In this document: one piece after another, positions 16,558 through 27,528 of the stretch
Numbering within the stretch: the stretch's first letter is position 1
Layout of the letters: every line of letters starts with the position of its first letter
NCBI RefSeq assembly: GCF_024199945.1
Contig: NZ_JANADP010000001.1
Coordinates: 7,688,001 to 7,752,000 of the forward strand
Length of the DNA: 64,000 nucleotides
Direction: 5' to 3'
DNA from: Bradyrhizobium sp. CCGUVB4N
GTDB lineage: Bacteria > Pseudomonadota > Alphaproteobacteria > Rhizobiales > Xanthobacteraceae
Notes under the pieces: generated by a model
Databases searched by the model: none
What the model was told of the DNA's origin: nothing
The model's input: only the letters and a program-made list of their open reading frames with translations
Translations under genes and position numbers: made by a program

Positions 16558-16716
16558 CCCTCCCCTGGAGGGGGAGGGTCGGCTCATGTTGAGCGAAGCG
16601 AGACATGAGCCGGGGTGGGGTGACGGTCTCTCCACATCCAACAGTGCCCGAGTGGAGAGATCACCCCACCCCGCTCGCGCTGCGCGCGATCGACCCTCCC
16701 CCTCCAGGGGAGGGTG
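16558..16716. repeat. Palindromic intergenic repeat, CTCTCCC/GGGAGAGG type (Bradyrhizobium-like), variant
   Basis: Outer arms CCCTCCCCTGGAGGGGGAGG and CCTCCCCCTCCAGGGGAGGG pair over about 150 bp, with inner GGGGTGACGG/CACCCCACCCC elements. It occupies most of the roughly 300 bp between the CobW-like gene and the convergent phosphodiesterase gene. Related copies are at 18660-18812, 25532-25674, 30047-30170 and 50605-50758. Confidence 0.75.
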
Positions 16717-16827
16717 GCAGCCCACGACCTTTGGCGATCGAGAAAGATCGTGGGCACGGAGCAAGTGCGCCTTTGCCCACGCTACGATTTCTTCGCGGGG
16801 ACGACAGCGAGTGTGTGGCGCGGCCGC

Positions 16828-17652
16828 TCAGCTCAACCAGAATTTCGGCGTCGCCGGCTCCAGCCTTCCCCCAACGCGCACCGGCGCGATCTTCAGTGCG
16901 AGGCCCGTCGCATCATCCGTCTCGACCGCGACGCCGCTCAGCGTCGCTGCGCCCGCGGCCGGCTCGAAGCGGCCCGACGGAATCCCCGAGGTGAAGCGGC
17001 GCAGCGGCTCTTCCTTCTGCATGCCGATGATGGAGTCGTAGTCGCCGGTCATGCCGGCGTCGGTCATGTAGGCGGTGCCGCCGGTGAGGATCTGGTGGTC
17101 GGCGGTCGGCACATGCGTGTGCGTGCCGACGACGAGGCTGGCGCGGCCGTCGCAGAAGAAGCCGACGCCCTGCTTCTCGCTGCTCGCCTCGCAATGGAAG
17201 TCGACCACGATGGCGTCGGCGGCGACGCCGAGCGGACAGGCGCCGAGCTCGCGCTCGAGCGCGGCAAAGGGATCGTCGAACGGGGTCATGAACACGCGCC
17301 CCAGCGCGTTGACGACGAGCGCATGCTTGCCGTTCTTGGTCTCGACCAGGGCGGCGCCACGGCCGGGCGTGCCGCGCGGATAGTTCGCCGGCCGCACCAG
17401 GCGCTCGGCGCGCTCGATGAACACGAGGGCTTCGCGCTGGTCCCAGGAATGATTGCCGAGCGTCACCGCGTCGGCGCCGGCCTCGATGAACTCCTGATAG
17501 ATCGTCTCGGTGATACCGAAGCCGCCAGCCGAATTCTCGCCGTTGACGACGACGAAATCGAGCGACCAGTCCTTGACCATGCCGGGAAGATATTCGGCGA
17601 TTGCATCGCGGCCGCTGCGGCCGACGACGTCACCCACGAAGAGAATGCGCAA
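16828..17652 (-). CDS. ymdB: YmdB-family metallophosphoesterase (2',3'-cyclic nucleotide phosphodiesterase type)
   Basis: A calcineurin-fold enzyme of the YmdB/TIGR00282 family, known in Bacillus as a 2',3'- and 3',5'-cyclic nucleotide phosphodiesterase. Motifs in order: FVGDVVGRSGRDAI at the N-terminus, VVNGENSAGGFG, TLGNHSWD, VDFHCEASSEK, VVGTHTHVPTAD and MTDAGMTGDYDSIIG. A TTG start at 17652 is chosen because GGAG lies eight bases upstream; a TTG at 17673 is the alternative. The gene overlaps the end of fau, so the two are co-transcribed. The length (about 274 residues) is usual. Confidence 0.88.
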   Translation of the reverse strand: MRILFVGDVVGRSGRDAIAEYLPGMVKDWSLDFVVVNGENSAGGFGITETIYQEFIEAGADAVTLGNHSWDQREALVFIERAERLVRPANYPRGTPGRGAALVETKNGKHALVVNALGRVFMTPFDDPFAALERELGACPLGVAADAIVVDFHCEASSEKQGVGFFCDGRASLVVGTHTHVPTADHQILTGGTAYMTDAGMTGDYDSIIGMQKEEPLRRFTSGIPSGRFEPAAGAATLSGVAVETDDATGLALKIAPVRVGGRLEPATPKFWLS

Positions 17653-18226
17653 CTTCAGAACTCCGGAAATCAAACACGTCCGATTCCGTTAGCACATAAT
17701 CCAGCGCCACGTCGTGCGATAGTGCAGGGACCGCCTTGATCTCCTGCGCTGCAAAAGCGAGCCCGATGCCGAGGATGTTCTTGGCCTTGCGCAGATGCGC
17801 GAAGGTGAAGTCGTAATGCCCCGCACCATAGCCGATGCGGTGGCCGAGACGGTCGAACGCCGCGAGCGGCGTCAGCATGATGTCGGGGATGACCTCGGCG
17901 GCGGCCGGCGACGGCTCGGGAATGCCGAGCGGGCCGAGCATCAGGCGGTCGTTCGGATGGAAGATGCGGAAGACCAGTGACTGGCCCCGCGCGGTGACAC
18001 AGGGCAACGCGAGCTTCGCGCCATCCTCGGCGAGCTTCTTCAGCAGCGGCATCGGATCGATCTCGCTGCGGATCGGCGAGTAGCCGGAGACGATGGTGCC
18101 GGGAAGGAGCTCGAACGGCAGCCCGCGCCTGGCGAGTTTTGCAGCGGCAGCGGTGCGCTTCTTCTCGCTCAGCGCGTCACGTGCCGCGAGGGCCTTGGCA
18201 CGGAGTTCGGATTTGGTGTTGGGCAT
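17630..18226 (-). CDS. fau: 5-formyltetrahydrofolate cyclo-ligase
   Basis: A 198-residue enzyme converting 5-formyl-THF to 5,10-methenyl-THF with ATP. It carries the N-terminal KSELRAKALAARDAL, GYSPIRSEIDPMPLL near 65-79, LTPLAAFDRLGHRIGYGAGHYD near 120-140 (the ATP-binding GYGxGxYD motif) and a C-terminal family tail. The gene lies just downstream of the predicted 6S RNA, the same arrangement (zapA, ssrS, then fau/ygfA) known in many proteobacteria. It overlaps the phosphodiesterase gene downstream by about 20 bp. Confidence 0.93.
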   Translation of the reverse strand: MPNTKSELRAKALAARDALSEKKRTAAAAKLARRGLPFELLPGTIVSGYSPIRSEIDPMPLLKKLAEDGAKLALPCVTARGQSLVFRIFHPNDRLMLGPLGIPEPSPAAAEVIPDIMLTPLAAFDRLGHRIGYGAGHYDFTFAHLRKAKNILGIGLAFAAQEIKAVPALSHDVALDYVLTESDVFDFRSSEVAHSLRG

Positions 18227-18259
18227 GTGCGCTTGCTCCGAAGGCGGAGCCTTGCTCCG

Positions 18260-18384
18260 CCGTCATCGCCCGCGGAAACGGGCGATCCAGTATTCCAGAG
18301 ACGCCAGTGATCAAACATCGACGCCGCGGCGTACTGGATGCCCCGGTCCCCCGTGCGCAATTGCGCACTAGGCCGGGGCATGAC
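18260..18384. repeat. Palindromic intergenic repeat, GTCATCGCCCG...GATCCAGTA type
   Basis: The left hairpin GTCATCGCCCGCGGAAACGG / GGGCGATCCAGTATTCC is followed by GTACTGGATGCCCCGG and GGCCGGGGCATGACAC. The loop of the right hairpin holds the 16-bp palindrome GTGCGCAATTGCGCAC (18353-18368). Relatives occur at 41409-41530 and 60440-60543. Confidence 0.7.
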
Positions 18385-18439
18385 ACTGCCGGTTTGTCGT
18401 GGACGGCCATTCGACAATAACGCATTGCCAGCAAACAAA

Positions 18440-18610
18440 AGTGCGAAGCCGCGGACGCCGTTGAAGCACTCGATCCCGGAGTTCCCTACGAAAGTAGGTG
18501 GGCACCATATGTCCGAGCCCACGGGCCCGGCCAGGGACAGTTCCCTAAAGGATCGATAAGGCCCCGGGGATATATGGCTCCGGACGCGCGTCGCAGCCTC
18601 GCCGTCGCAA
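18440..18610 (-). ncRNA. ssrS: 6S RNA
   Basis: Predicted from synteny and structure: it lies between zapA and fau on the same strand, the usual proteobacterial position of ssrS. On the minus strand the ends pair as TGCGA (about 18609-18605) with TCGCA (about 18446-18442) and GACGC with GCGTC. An inner stem pairs CCGGAG with CTCCGG, and the centre contains GGAGCCATATATCCCC, resembling the GAGCCGAUAU part of E. coli 6S RNA. A closed hairpin GTCC...GGAC lies beyond the open bubble. A short T-run follows the 3' end. 6S RNA mimics an open promoter and sequesters sigma70 RNA polymerase. The ends are estimates to within about 10 bases. Confidence 0.82.
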
Positions 18611-18659
18611 TGTAACAACGATACTGACGAATCGCCAGCCCAACCGGCAGCCTCTGTGC

Positions 18660-18812
18660 CCACCTCTCCCCAGCGGGGAGAGGTCGGATTGCTTTGGCGC
18701 GCATTGCGCGCCTGAGCAATCCGGGTGAGGGGCCGCAGTAATCGGTGAGACCGTAAGCCCTCACCCGGATCGCATCTTCGATGCGATCCGACCTCTCCCT
18801 CCGGGAGAGGTG
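18660..18812. repeat. Palindromic intergenic repeat, CTCTCCC/GGGAGAGG type
   Basis: CCCACCTCTCCCC / GGGGAGAGGTCGG at the left, CCGACCTCTCCCT / GGGAGAGGTGG at the right, with a middle CCCTCACCCGG part. It lies between the 6S RNA and the 3' end of zapA. Confidence 0.75.
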
Positions 18813-18852
18813 GACACCGTCCCCGGCTCGCAACACTCCGTTCTAACCACGG

Positions 18853-19236
18853 TCAGCCGATCGCAATTCCATTCCCGACGGTCCGGTTCAGGACCTGGGT
18901 CGACTTCTCGATGCGCTCGGCGGCGGCGTTCAGGGCGTTGACCACGGCGGTCTGGGTCATCCGGGCGCGCTCGACGGCGGCGTTGCGGAAATCCCTAAGC
19001 TCGACCAGCTCCTGCTCCATGGTGCGGATGCGGTTGCCGGCGTCGACCAGCTCGTCGCAGACGGTCAGCGCCGCCATCACGGTGAGGCGCGCATCGCCGA
19101 TCTCGCCGAATTTTCCGCGCAGCGACTGGATTCGCGTCTCCAGGCCTTCGGCGAGCTTCAACAGCCGCACCTCCTGGCCCTCCTCGCAGGCCATGCGGTA
19201 TTGCCGGGCGTTGATGGTGACGTTGATGTGGCTCAT
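18853..19236 (-). CDS. zapA: Cell division protein ZapA
   Basis: A 127-residue FtsZ-associated protein that cross-links FtsZ filaments at the division site. The N-terminal globular domain is recognised by INVTINARQYRMACEEGQE and LAEGLETRIQSLRGKFG (about residues 4-42), followed by RLTVMAALTVCDELV and a coiled coil (about 65-105). The length is typical for alphaproteobacteria. Its ATG overlaps the stop of the upstream coiled-coil gene by 4 bp, and 6S RNA follows on the same strand. Confidence 0.93.
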   Translation of the reverse strand: MSHINVTINARQYRMACEEGQEVRLLKLAEGLETRIQSLRGKFGEIGDARLTVMAALTVCDELVDAGNRIRTMEQELVELRDFRNAAVERARMTQTAVVNALNAAAERIEKSTQVLNRTVGNGIAIG

Positions 19237-19553
19237 CCGTCCTCTCCGGTATCGAGCACCGAGCGTATCGTGACGATCGCGGAATCCAGCCGATCGGAGA
19301 TCTCGCGGTTGGTGCGCTCGAGCTTGCGCGCCTTCACCAGCGCGCCGTCGAGCTCGTCGGCAAGCCGCGAGCGGTCCGCGCCCAGCGCCTGGATTCGCGT
19401 CGCGAGCTCATTCTCGTCGCGGTCGGCATCGCGCCGTCGCTCGACCGCGCTTTCGAGCGCGTCGAGAGCCGCCGTGAGCCTGCGGGTCGCGATCTCGATC
19501 TCGACGGCGGAGGACTCCGTCATGGCAGCGCTATTGGATACGCGATCGTTCAT
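19233..19553 (-). CDS. DUF4164-family coiled-coil protein
   Basis: A 106-residue protein that is almost all heptad-rich helix (about residues 15-95; for example ALDALESAVERRRDADRDEN and RLADELDGALVKARKLERT). It matches the small DUF4164 family found just upstream of zapA in Rhizobiales. The size and position recall ZapB, which bridges ZapA to other division proteins in gammaproteobacteria, but that is an inference from context rather than sequence similarity. It is translationally coupled to zapA. Confidence 0.8.
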   Translation of the reverse strand: MNDRVSNSAAMTESSAVEIEIATRRLTAALDALESAVERRRDADRDENELATRIQALGADRSRLADELDGALVKARKLERTNREISDRLDSAIVTIRSVLDTGEDG

Positions 19554-19851
19554 GCAGTCAGCGGCGGAACCTGTGGGCCTGACCCGTGGCCTTTACCTCG
19601 GAGCTTGCCGCCCGGCAAAAGACTCGGTTCGGCAAGCGGTTAGAAGCAGAAATTTACGTGGCAAGCTAGCCGAGCGCAACGTCGCCGCGAAACTATGCAC
19701 TGCTAAGCAACTTTTACGGCCAAACCGGCGTTTGATTGCCTTGGCCTGCCGGAACCGAGATGCTATCCCACCCGCGACCCCAGCGGCCGAAAGGCTCCTT
19801 CCAGCGCGGCGAAGACAGCCACAAGCGCCTCATTTCAGACGGATTTCAGAC

Positions 19852-21837
<1,986 letters not shown>

Positions 21838-21890
21838 GAGTTGAGCTTGCCAAAAAAAAGGACTACGTAATCTTTCATATGATCAAGCAC

Positions 21891-21909
21891 CGCCCGGCTG
21901 AACCGGGCG
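21891..21909 (+). terminator. Hairpin between tkt and gap
   Basis: CGCCCGG (21891-21897) and CCGGGCG (21903-21909) enclose a five-base loop. No T-run follows directly, only an A-run, so it may be a weak terminator or an mRNA-processing or attenuating structure. Further downstream, AAGGAG is the strong ribosome-binding site of gap. Confidence 0.35.
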
Positions 21910-22010
21910 TCCGCCCCTAAAAAACCCTCGCAGGCGCGTAACTCGCGCGTTGTGCGGGAAGACTAGGCGTTATCGAGCCCCGTCATTGAACGGTCATAAG
22001 GAGATGAAAC

Positions 22011-23018
<1,008 letters not shown>

Positions 23019-23029
23019 GGACGTAGGTC

Positions 23030-23160
23030 TCGTGTCCCGGACGCGGTGCAGCGCGATTGCGCTGCTCCGCAGAGCCGGGACCCATTCAGCTACGGGACTC
23101 GCCGCAACGTGGGTCCCGGTTCTGCACAGCGGCGCTTCGCACCGCAGTGCGCCCGGGACA
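23030..23160. repeat. Diverged GTCCCGG-type palindromic repeat between gap and pgk
   Basis: Elements CGTGTCCCGGACGCGG, GAGCCGGGACCCATTC, GTGGGTCCCGGTTCTGC and GCGCCCGGGACA are spaced as in the 13819-13953 family but with altered inner parts. It lies inside an operon-like interval. Confidence 0.55.
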
Positions 23161-23174
23161 AGAGAGAGTGTCCA

Positions 23175-24371
23175 ATGGCCAACAAATTCCGCACCCTCGA
23201 CGACGTCGACGTGAAGGGCAAGCGCGTGCTGCTGCGCGTCGATCTCAACGTGCCCATGGACAATGGCCGCGTCAGCGACGCGACCCGGCTCGAGCGCGTC
23301 GCGCCGACCATCAATGAAATCTCGGACAAGGGCGGCAAGGTCATCCTGCTCGCGCATTTCGGCCGGCCGAAGGGCCGCGATCCCAAGGAATCGCTCAAGC
23401 CCGTGGCGGAAGCGCTGTCGAAGGTCGTGAAGAAGCCGGTCGCCTTCGCCGATGACTGCATCGGCGAGCCCGCGGCCAAGGCTGTGGCGGACATGAAGGA
23501 TGGCGACATCCTCTGTCTGGAAAACACCCGCTTCCACAAAGAGGAAGAGAAGAACGATCCCGCCTTCGTCGCGGAACTGGCGAAACTCGGCGACATCTGG
23601 GTCAGCGATGCGTTCTCCGCGGCGCACCGCGCCCATGCCTCGACCGAAGGTCTCGGCCACAAGCTGCCGGCCTATGCCGGCCGCACCATGCAGGCCGAGC
23701 TCGACGCACTGGAAAAGGCGCTGGGCTCGCCGACCAAGCCGGTCATCGCGATCATCGGCGGCGCAAAAGTGTCGACCAAGATCGACCTGCTCGAAAACCT
23801 CGTCAACAAGGTCGACGCGCTCGTGATCGGCGGCGGCATGGCCAACACCTTCCTGCACGCCCAGGGCGTCGGCGTCGGCAAGTCGCTGGCCGAGAAGGAT
23901 CTCGCGCCCACGGCGCTGCGCATCATGGAGAAGGCGGAAGCCGCCAACTGCGCCATCATTTTGCCGGTGGACGCCACCGTCGCGTATCACTTCGCCGCCA
24001 ACGCGCCGTCGCACGCCTATGGGCTCGATGCGATCCCGGCCGACGGCATGATCCTCGATGTCGGCCCGCAGTCGATCGCGCGCATCCACGCCGCCATCGA
24101 CGACGCCGCCACGCTGGTCTGGAACGGACCGCTCGGCGCCTTCGAGATGCAGCCGTTCGACCGCGGCACGGTCGCCGCCGCCAAGCACGCCGCCGAGCGT
24201 ACCAAGGCGAAAAAGCTGATCTCGATCGCAGGCGGCGGCGACACCGTTGCGGCCCTCAACCAGGCCCAAGTGGCCGGTCAGTTCACCTATGTCTCGACCG
24301 CCGGTGGCGCATTTCTTGAATGGATGGAGGGCAAGCCCCTGCCCGGCGTCGAAGTTCTGCGCATCAAGTAA
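23175..24371 (+). CDS. pgk: Phosphoglycerate kinase
   Basis: A 398-residue two-domain kinase transferring phosphate between 1,3-bisphosphoglycerate and ADP. The N-terminal RVDLNVPMDNGRVSDATRLERVAPTI part, HFGRPKGRDPKESL near 60-73, LENTRFHKEEEKND near 115-128 and the C-terminal GGGDTVAALNQ nucleotide loop are all present. The ATG at 23175 matches the family N-terminus. It is followed by class II aldolase after about 50 bp and so likely shares a transcript. Confidence 0.98.
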   Translation: MANKFRTLDDVDVKGKRVLLRVDLNVPMDNGRVSDATRLERVAPTINEISDKGGKVILLAHFGRPKGRDPKESLKPVAEALSKVVKKPVAFADDCIGEPAAKAVADMKDGDILCLENTRFHKEEEKNDPAFVAELAKLGDIWVSDAFSAAHRAHASTEGLGHKLPAYAGRTMQAELDALEKALGSPTKPVIAIIGGAKVSTKIDLLENLVNKVDALVIGGGMANTFLHAQGVGVGKSLAEKDLAPTALRIMEKAEAANCAIILPVDATVAYHFAANAPSHAYGLDAIPADGMILDVGPQSIARIHAAIDDAATLVWNGPLGAFEMQPFDRGTVAAAKHAAERTKAKKLISIAGGGDTVAALNQAQVAGQFTYVSTAGGAFLEWMEGKPLPGVEVLRIK

Positions 24372-24422
24372 TCAGACGGCAAGAAACAAGCGGCCCTGAG
24401 GCCCGAACGGAGAAAAAGACAG

Positions 24423-25490
24423 ATGGCTCGGATCACGTTGCGTCAATTGCTCGACCATGCTGCGGAGAACGATTACGGCGTCCCGGCCTTCAACATCAAC
24501 AACATGGAGCAGGCGCTGGCGATCATGGATGCGGCCAACCAGGTCGACGCGCCCGTCATCATCCAGGCCTCGCGCGGTGCGCGCTCCTACGCCAACGACG
24601 TCATGCTCAAGCACATGATGGACGCGGTCACCGAGATCTATCCGCACATCCCGGTCTGCGTGCATCTCGACCACGGCAACGAGGCCGCGACCTGCATGAC
24701 CGCAATCCAGGCGGGCTTCACCTCGGTGATGATGGACGGCTCGCTCAAGGCCGACGGCAAGACCCCCGGCGACTGGACCTACAATGTCGGCGTCACCAAG
24801 ACCGTGACCGACATGGCCCATCTCGGCGGCATCTCGGTCGAGGGTGAGCTCGGCGTGCTCGGCTCGCTCGAGACCGGCATGGGCGACAAGGAAGACGGCC
24901 ACGGCGCCGAAGGCAAGCTGAGCCACGACCAGCTCCTGACCAATCCCGACGAGGCCGTGAAGTTCGTCCAGGAGACCAAGGTCGACGCGCTCGCGATCGC
25001 GATGGGCACGTCGCACGGTGCGTACAAGTTCACCCGCAAGCCGGACGGCGACATCCTCGCCATGAACGTGATCGAGGAGATCCACCGCAAGCTGCCCAAC
25101 ACGCATCTGGTGATGCACGGCTCCTCCTCGGTGCCGCAGGACCTGCAGGACATCATCAACGCCTATGGCGGCAAGATGAAGCCGACCTGGGGCGTGCCGG
25201 TCGCCGAGATCCAGCGCGGCATCAAGCACGGCGTGCGCAAGATCAACATCGACACCGACAACCGCATGGCCATGACCGGCCAGATCCGCAAGGTCCTCAA
25301 GGACAATCCGGAAGAGTTCGATCCGCGCAAGTACCTGAAGCCGGCAATGGAAGCCATGACCAAGCTGTGCAAGCAGCGGCTCCAGGAGTTCAACACCGCC
25401 GGCCAAGCCGCCAAGTTCAAGAAGATCCTGACCCCCGCCGACATGGCCAAGCGCTACGCCAAGGGCGAACTGGACCCCCGCGTCGCGTAA
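24423..25490 (+). CDS. fba: Fructose-bisphosphate aldolase, class II
   Basis: A 355-residue zinc-dependent aldolase cleaving or forming fructose-1,6-bisphosphate (and sedoheptulose bisphosphate in the Calvin cycle, CbbA type). Metal ligands are visible in CVHLDHGNEA near 79-88, in the SVEGELGVLGS part near 138-148 and in GTSHGAYKF near 197. The C-terminal INIDTDNRMAMTG motif is intact. A GGAG sequence precedes the ATG. A class I aldolase follows about 320 bp downstream, so both mechanistic types are encoded together. Confidence 0.97.
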   Translation: MARITLRQLLDHAAENDYGVPAFNINNMEQALAIMDAANQVDAPVIIQASRGARSYANDVMLKHMMDAVTEIYPHIPVCVHLDHGNEAATCMTAIQAGFTSVMMDGSLKADGKTPGDWTYNVGVTKTVTDMAHLGGISVEGELGVLGSLETGMGDKEDGHGAEGKLSHDQLLTNPDEAVKFVQETKVDALAIAMGTSHGAYKFTRKPDGDILAMNVIEEIHRKLPNTHLVMHGSSSVPQDLQDIINAYGGKMKPTWGVPVAEIQRGIKHGVRKINIDTDNRMAMTGQIRKVLKDNPEEFDPRKYLKPAMEAMTKLCKQRLQEFNTAGQAAKFKKILTPADMAKRYAKGELDPRVA

Positions 25491-25531
25491 GCGATCGCGT
25501 GGGTGGCGTAAGGCCGGTACGCTCTATCGTC

Positions 25532-25674
25532 TCCCTCGCCCCGCTCTTCGCGGGGAGAGGGCGGGGTGAGAGGCTCCCTCCGCGCGTTGTGCTCTATCGA
25601 GAGACCGGTACCCCCTCACCCGGATTTTACGCTACGCCTAAAATCCGACCTCTCCCCGCAGGCGGGGCGAGGTG
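25532..25674. repeat. Palindromic intergenic repeat, CTCTCCC/GGGAGAGG type
   Basis: CCCTCGCCCCGCTC / CGGGGAGAGGGCGGGGTGAG at the left and ACCTCTCCCCGCAGGCGGGG at the right, with the middle CCCTCACCCGGATTTTACGC / AAAATCCGACC hairpin. It occupies most of the space between the two aldolase genes. Confidence 0.75.
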
Positions 25675-25807
25675 AAGAGCCGCCCGGCCGGCCCAATGTT
25701 ACCCAGCCGATCCCCCTTTTACCCTGCGACCAACGTTAACTCGGCAATTGCCCGAGAACCGTCTATTTTCACAGGCAAGGGCAGAATCGTTTTGGGAGGA
25801 CCTCTCG

Positions 25808-26848
25808 ATGAATCTGACTGAGCTCAACAAAATTGCGACCGCCATGGTCGCGCCGGGCAAGGGCATCCTTGCCGCCGACGAATCCTCCGGCACCATCAAG
25901 AAGCGGTTCGACGCGATCGGCGTGGAATCGACCGAAGCCAACCGCCGCGACTATCGCGAGATGCTGTTTCGGTCGAAGGAAGCCATGAGCCGGTACATCT
26001 CGGGCGTGATCCTCTATGACGAGACGATCTGGCAGGACGCCAAGGACGGCACGCCGCTGGTGAAGCTGATCGAGAGTAGCGGCGCCATTCCCGGCATCAA
26101 GGTCGACGAGGGCACGCAGGCCTTGCCGATGTGCCCGGGCGAGCTTGTCACCGTCGGGCTCGACAAGCTCGCCGAGCGGCTGAAGAAGTATTATGAGCGC
26201 GGCGCGCGCTTCGCCAAATGGCGCGCGGTGATCGATATCGGCAGCGGCACTGACGGCCGGGGCATCCCCTCGATGACCGCGATCAGCGTCAATGCCCATG
26301 CGCTGGCGCGCTATGCCGCGCTGTGCCAGGCCGCGCAGATCGTGCCGATCGTCGAGCCGGAGGTGCTGATGGACGGCGATCACGACATCGATCGCTGCTA
26401 TGAGGTCACGACCCGCGTGCTCAACAAGACGTTCCAGGAATTGCGCGTGCAGCGCGTGGCGCTCGAAGGCATGGTGCTGAAGCCGAACATGGCGATCTCA
26501 GGCAAGAAAAGCGCAAAGCAGGCCTCCGTGGAGGAGGTCGCGGAGAAGACGATCCGGCTGCTGAAGGCGTGCGTGCCGGCGGCGGTGCCCGGCATCGCCT
26601 TCCTCTCCGGCGGCCAGTCGGACGAAGAGGCGACCGCGCATCTCAACGCCATGCACAAGCTCGGACCGCTGCCGTGGGGCCTGACCTTCTCCTACGGCCG
26701 TGCGCTGCAGGCGGCGCCGCAGAAGGCCTGGTCGGGTAGGCCCGAGAACGTCACGGCCGGACAGAACGCATTCAGTCATCGCGCCCGCATGAATGGCCTC
26801 GCCTCCAAGGGCGAATGGCAAAGCAGCCTGGAAAAGAAGGCAGCCTAG
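25808..26848 (+). CDS. fda: Fructose-bisphosphate aldolase, class I
   Basis: A 346-residue Schiff-base aldolase of the eukaryote-like class I type, a length typical of bacterial members. The motifs GILAADESSGTIKKRF near 19-34, the KWRAVIDI part near 138 and EGMVLKPNM with the lysine of the active-site strand near 220 are visible. LSGGQSDEEATAHLNAM follows near 265 and TFSYGRALQ near 295. The ATG at 25808 follows GGGAGG at good spacing. A ThiE-like gene starts three bases after the stop, so the two should be one transcript. Confidence 0.95.
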   Translation: MNLTELNKIATAMVAPGKGILAADESSGTIKKRFDAIGVESTEANRRDYREMLFRSKEAMSRYISGVILYDETIWQDAKDGTPLVKLIESSGAIPGIKVDEGTQALPMCPGELVTVGLDKLAERLKKYYERGARFAKWRAVIDIGSGTDGRGIPSMTAISVNAHALARYAALCQAAQIVPIVEPEVLMDGDHDIDRCYEVTTRVLNKTFQELRVQRVALEGMVLKPNMAISGKKSAKQASVEEVAEKTIRLLKACVPAAVPGIAFLSGGQSDEEATAHLNAMHKLGPLPWGLTFSYGRALQAAPQKAWSGRPENVTAGQNAFSHRARMNGLASKGEWQSSLEKKAA

Positions 26849-26851
26849 ATC

Positions 26852-27520
26852 TTGTCGAACAAATCGCCTCCGCCGCGCCCGGCGCCGCGCCTTTATCTCG
26901 CGACGCCCGTTGTCGATGATCCCGCCTCGCTCATCGCCGAATTGCCGGCGCTGCTCGCAGCCGTCGATGTCGCAGCCGTGCTGGTGCGGCTGAAGGAGAC
27001 CGACCAGCGCACCATGATCTCGCGGATCAAGGCCTTGGCGCCGATCGTGCAGAACGCGGGCGCGGCGCTGCTCGTCGACGGCCATCCTGAGCTCGTCGCG
27101 CGTGGCGGCGCCGATGGCGCACACCTGCCGGGCATCGCCGCACTGAAAGAGGCGATGCCGTCGCTCAAGCCCGATCGCATCGCCGGCGTCGGCGGGCTGA
27201 CGACGCGGCACCATTCGATGGATGCGGGCGAGATGGGCGCGGACTATCTGCTGTTCGGCGAGCCCGATGCGAACGGGCAGCGACCGTCGGCGCAAGCCAT
27301 TGCCGAACGGCTCGACTGGTGGGCCGAGCTGTTCGAGCCGCCCTGCGTCGGCTTCGCTGTTACGTTCGAGGAGGCCCACGATTTCGCCGCCAGCGGCGCC
27401 GATTTCGTGCTGGTCGGCGATCTCGTCTGGGCGGATTCGCGCGGGCCGAAGGCCGCGCTGATCGAGGCCGACGCGGCGATCAAGAAGGCCTTCGCGGCCG
27501 TTGCCGTGGGCGAGGGCTAG
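26852..27520 (+). CDS. Thiamine phosphate synthase-like protein (degenerate ThiE)
   Basis: A 222-residue TIM-barrel protein related to ThiE. The barrel pattern is seen in LYLATPVVDD near 14, VDVAAVLVRLK near 37-47, AALLVDGHPELVARGGADGAHLPG near 70-93 and GADYLLFGE near 128-136. Several canonical ThiE residues are changed: the ND of INDR reads DG, HLGQ-ED is absent and the TK phosphate loop is missing. It may not make thiamine phosphate and could have another role. The TTG start is three bases after fda, without its own promoter and without a TPP riboswitch. An aldolase-linked function is possible but unproven. Confidence 0.7.
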   Translation: MSNKSPPPRPAPRLYLATPVVDDPASLIAELPALLAAVDVAAVLVRLKETDQRTMISRIKALAPIVQNAGAALLVDGHPELVARGGADGAHLPGIAALKEAMPSLKPDRIAGVGGLTTRHHSMDAGEMGADYLLFGEPDANGQRPSAQAIAERLDWWAELFEPPCVGFAVTFEEAHDFAASGADFVLVGDLVWADSRGPKAALIEADAAIKKAFAAVAVGEG

Positions 27521-27528
27521 CGCCCGCC

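Noticed and set aside
19201..19851. N-terminal extension of the transketolase frame
   Set aside because: The first 217 codons overlap the zapA/DUF4164 genes in antisense and the intergenic region; family homology begins exactly at the ATG at 19852.
26845..26860. TPP riboswitch in front of the ThiE-like gene
   Set aside because: Only three bases separate it from the upstream stop codon, and no thi-box sequence was seen.
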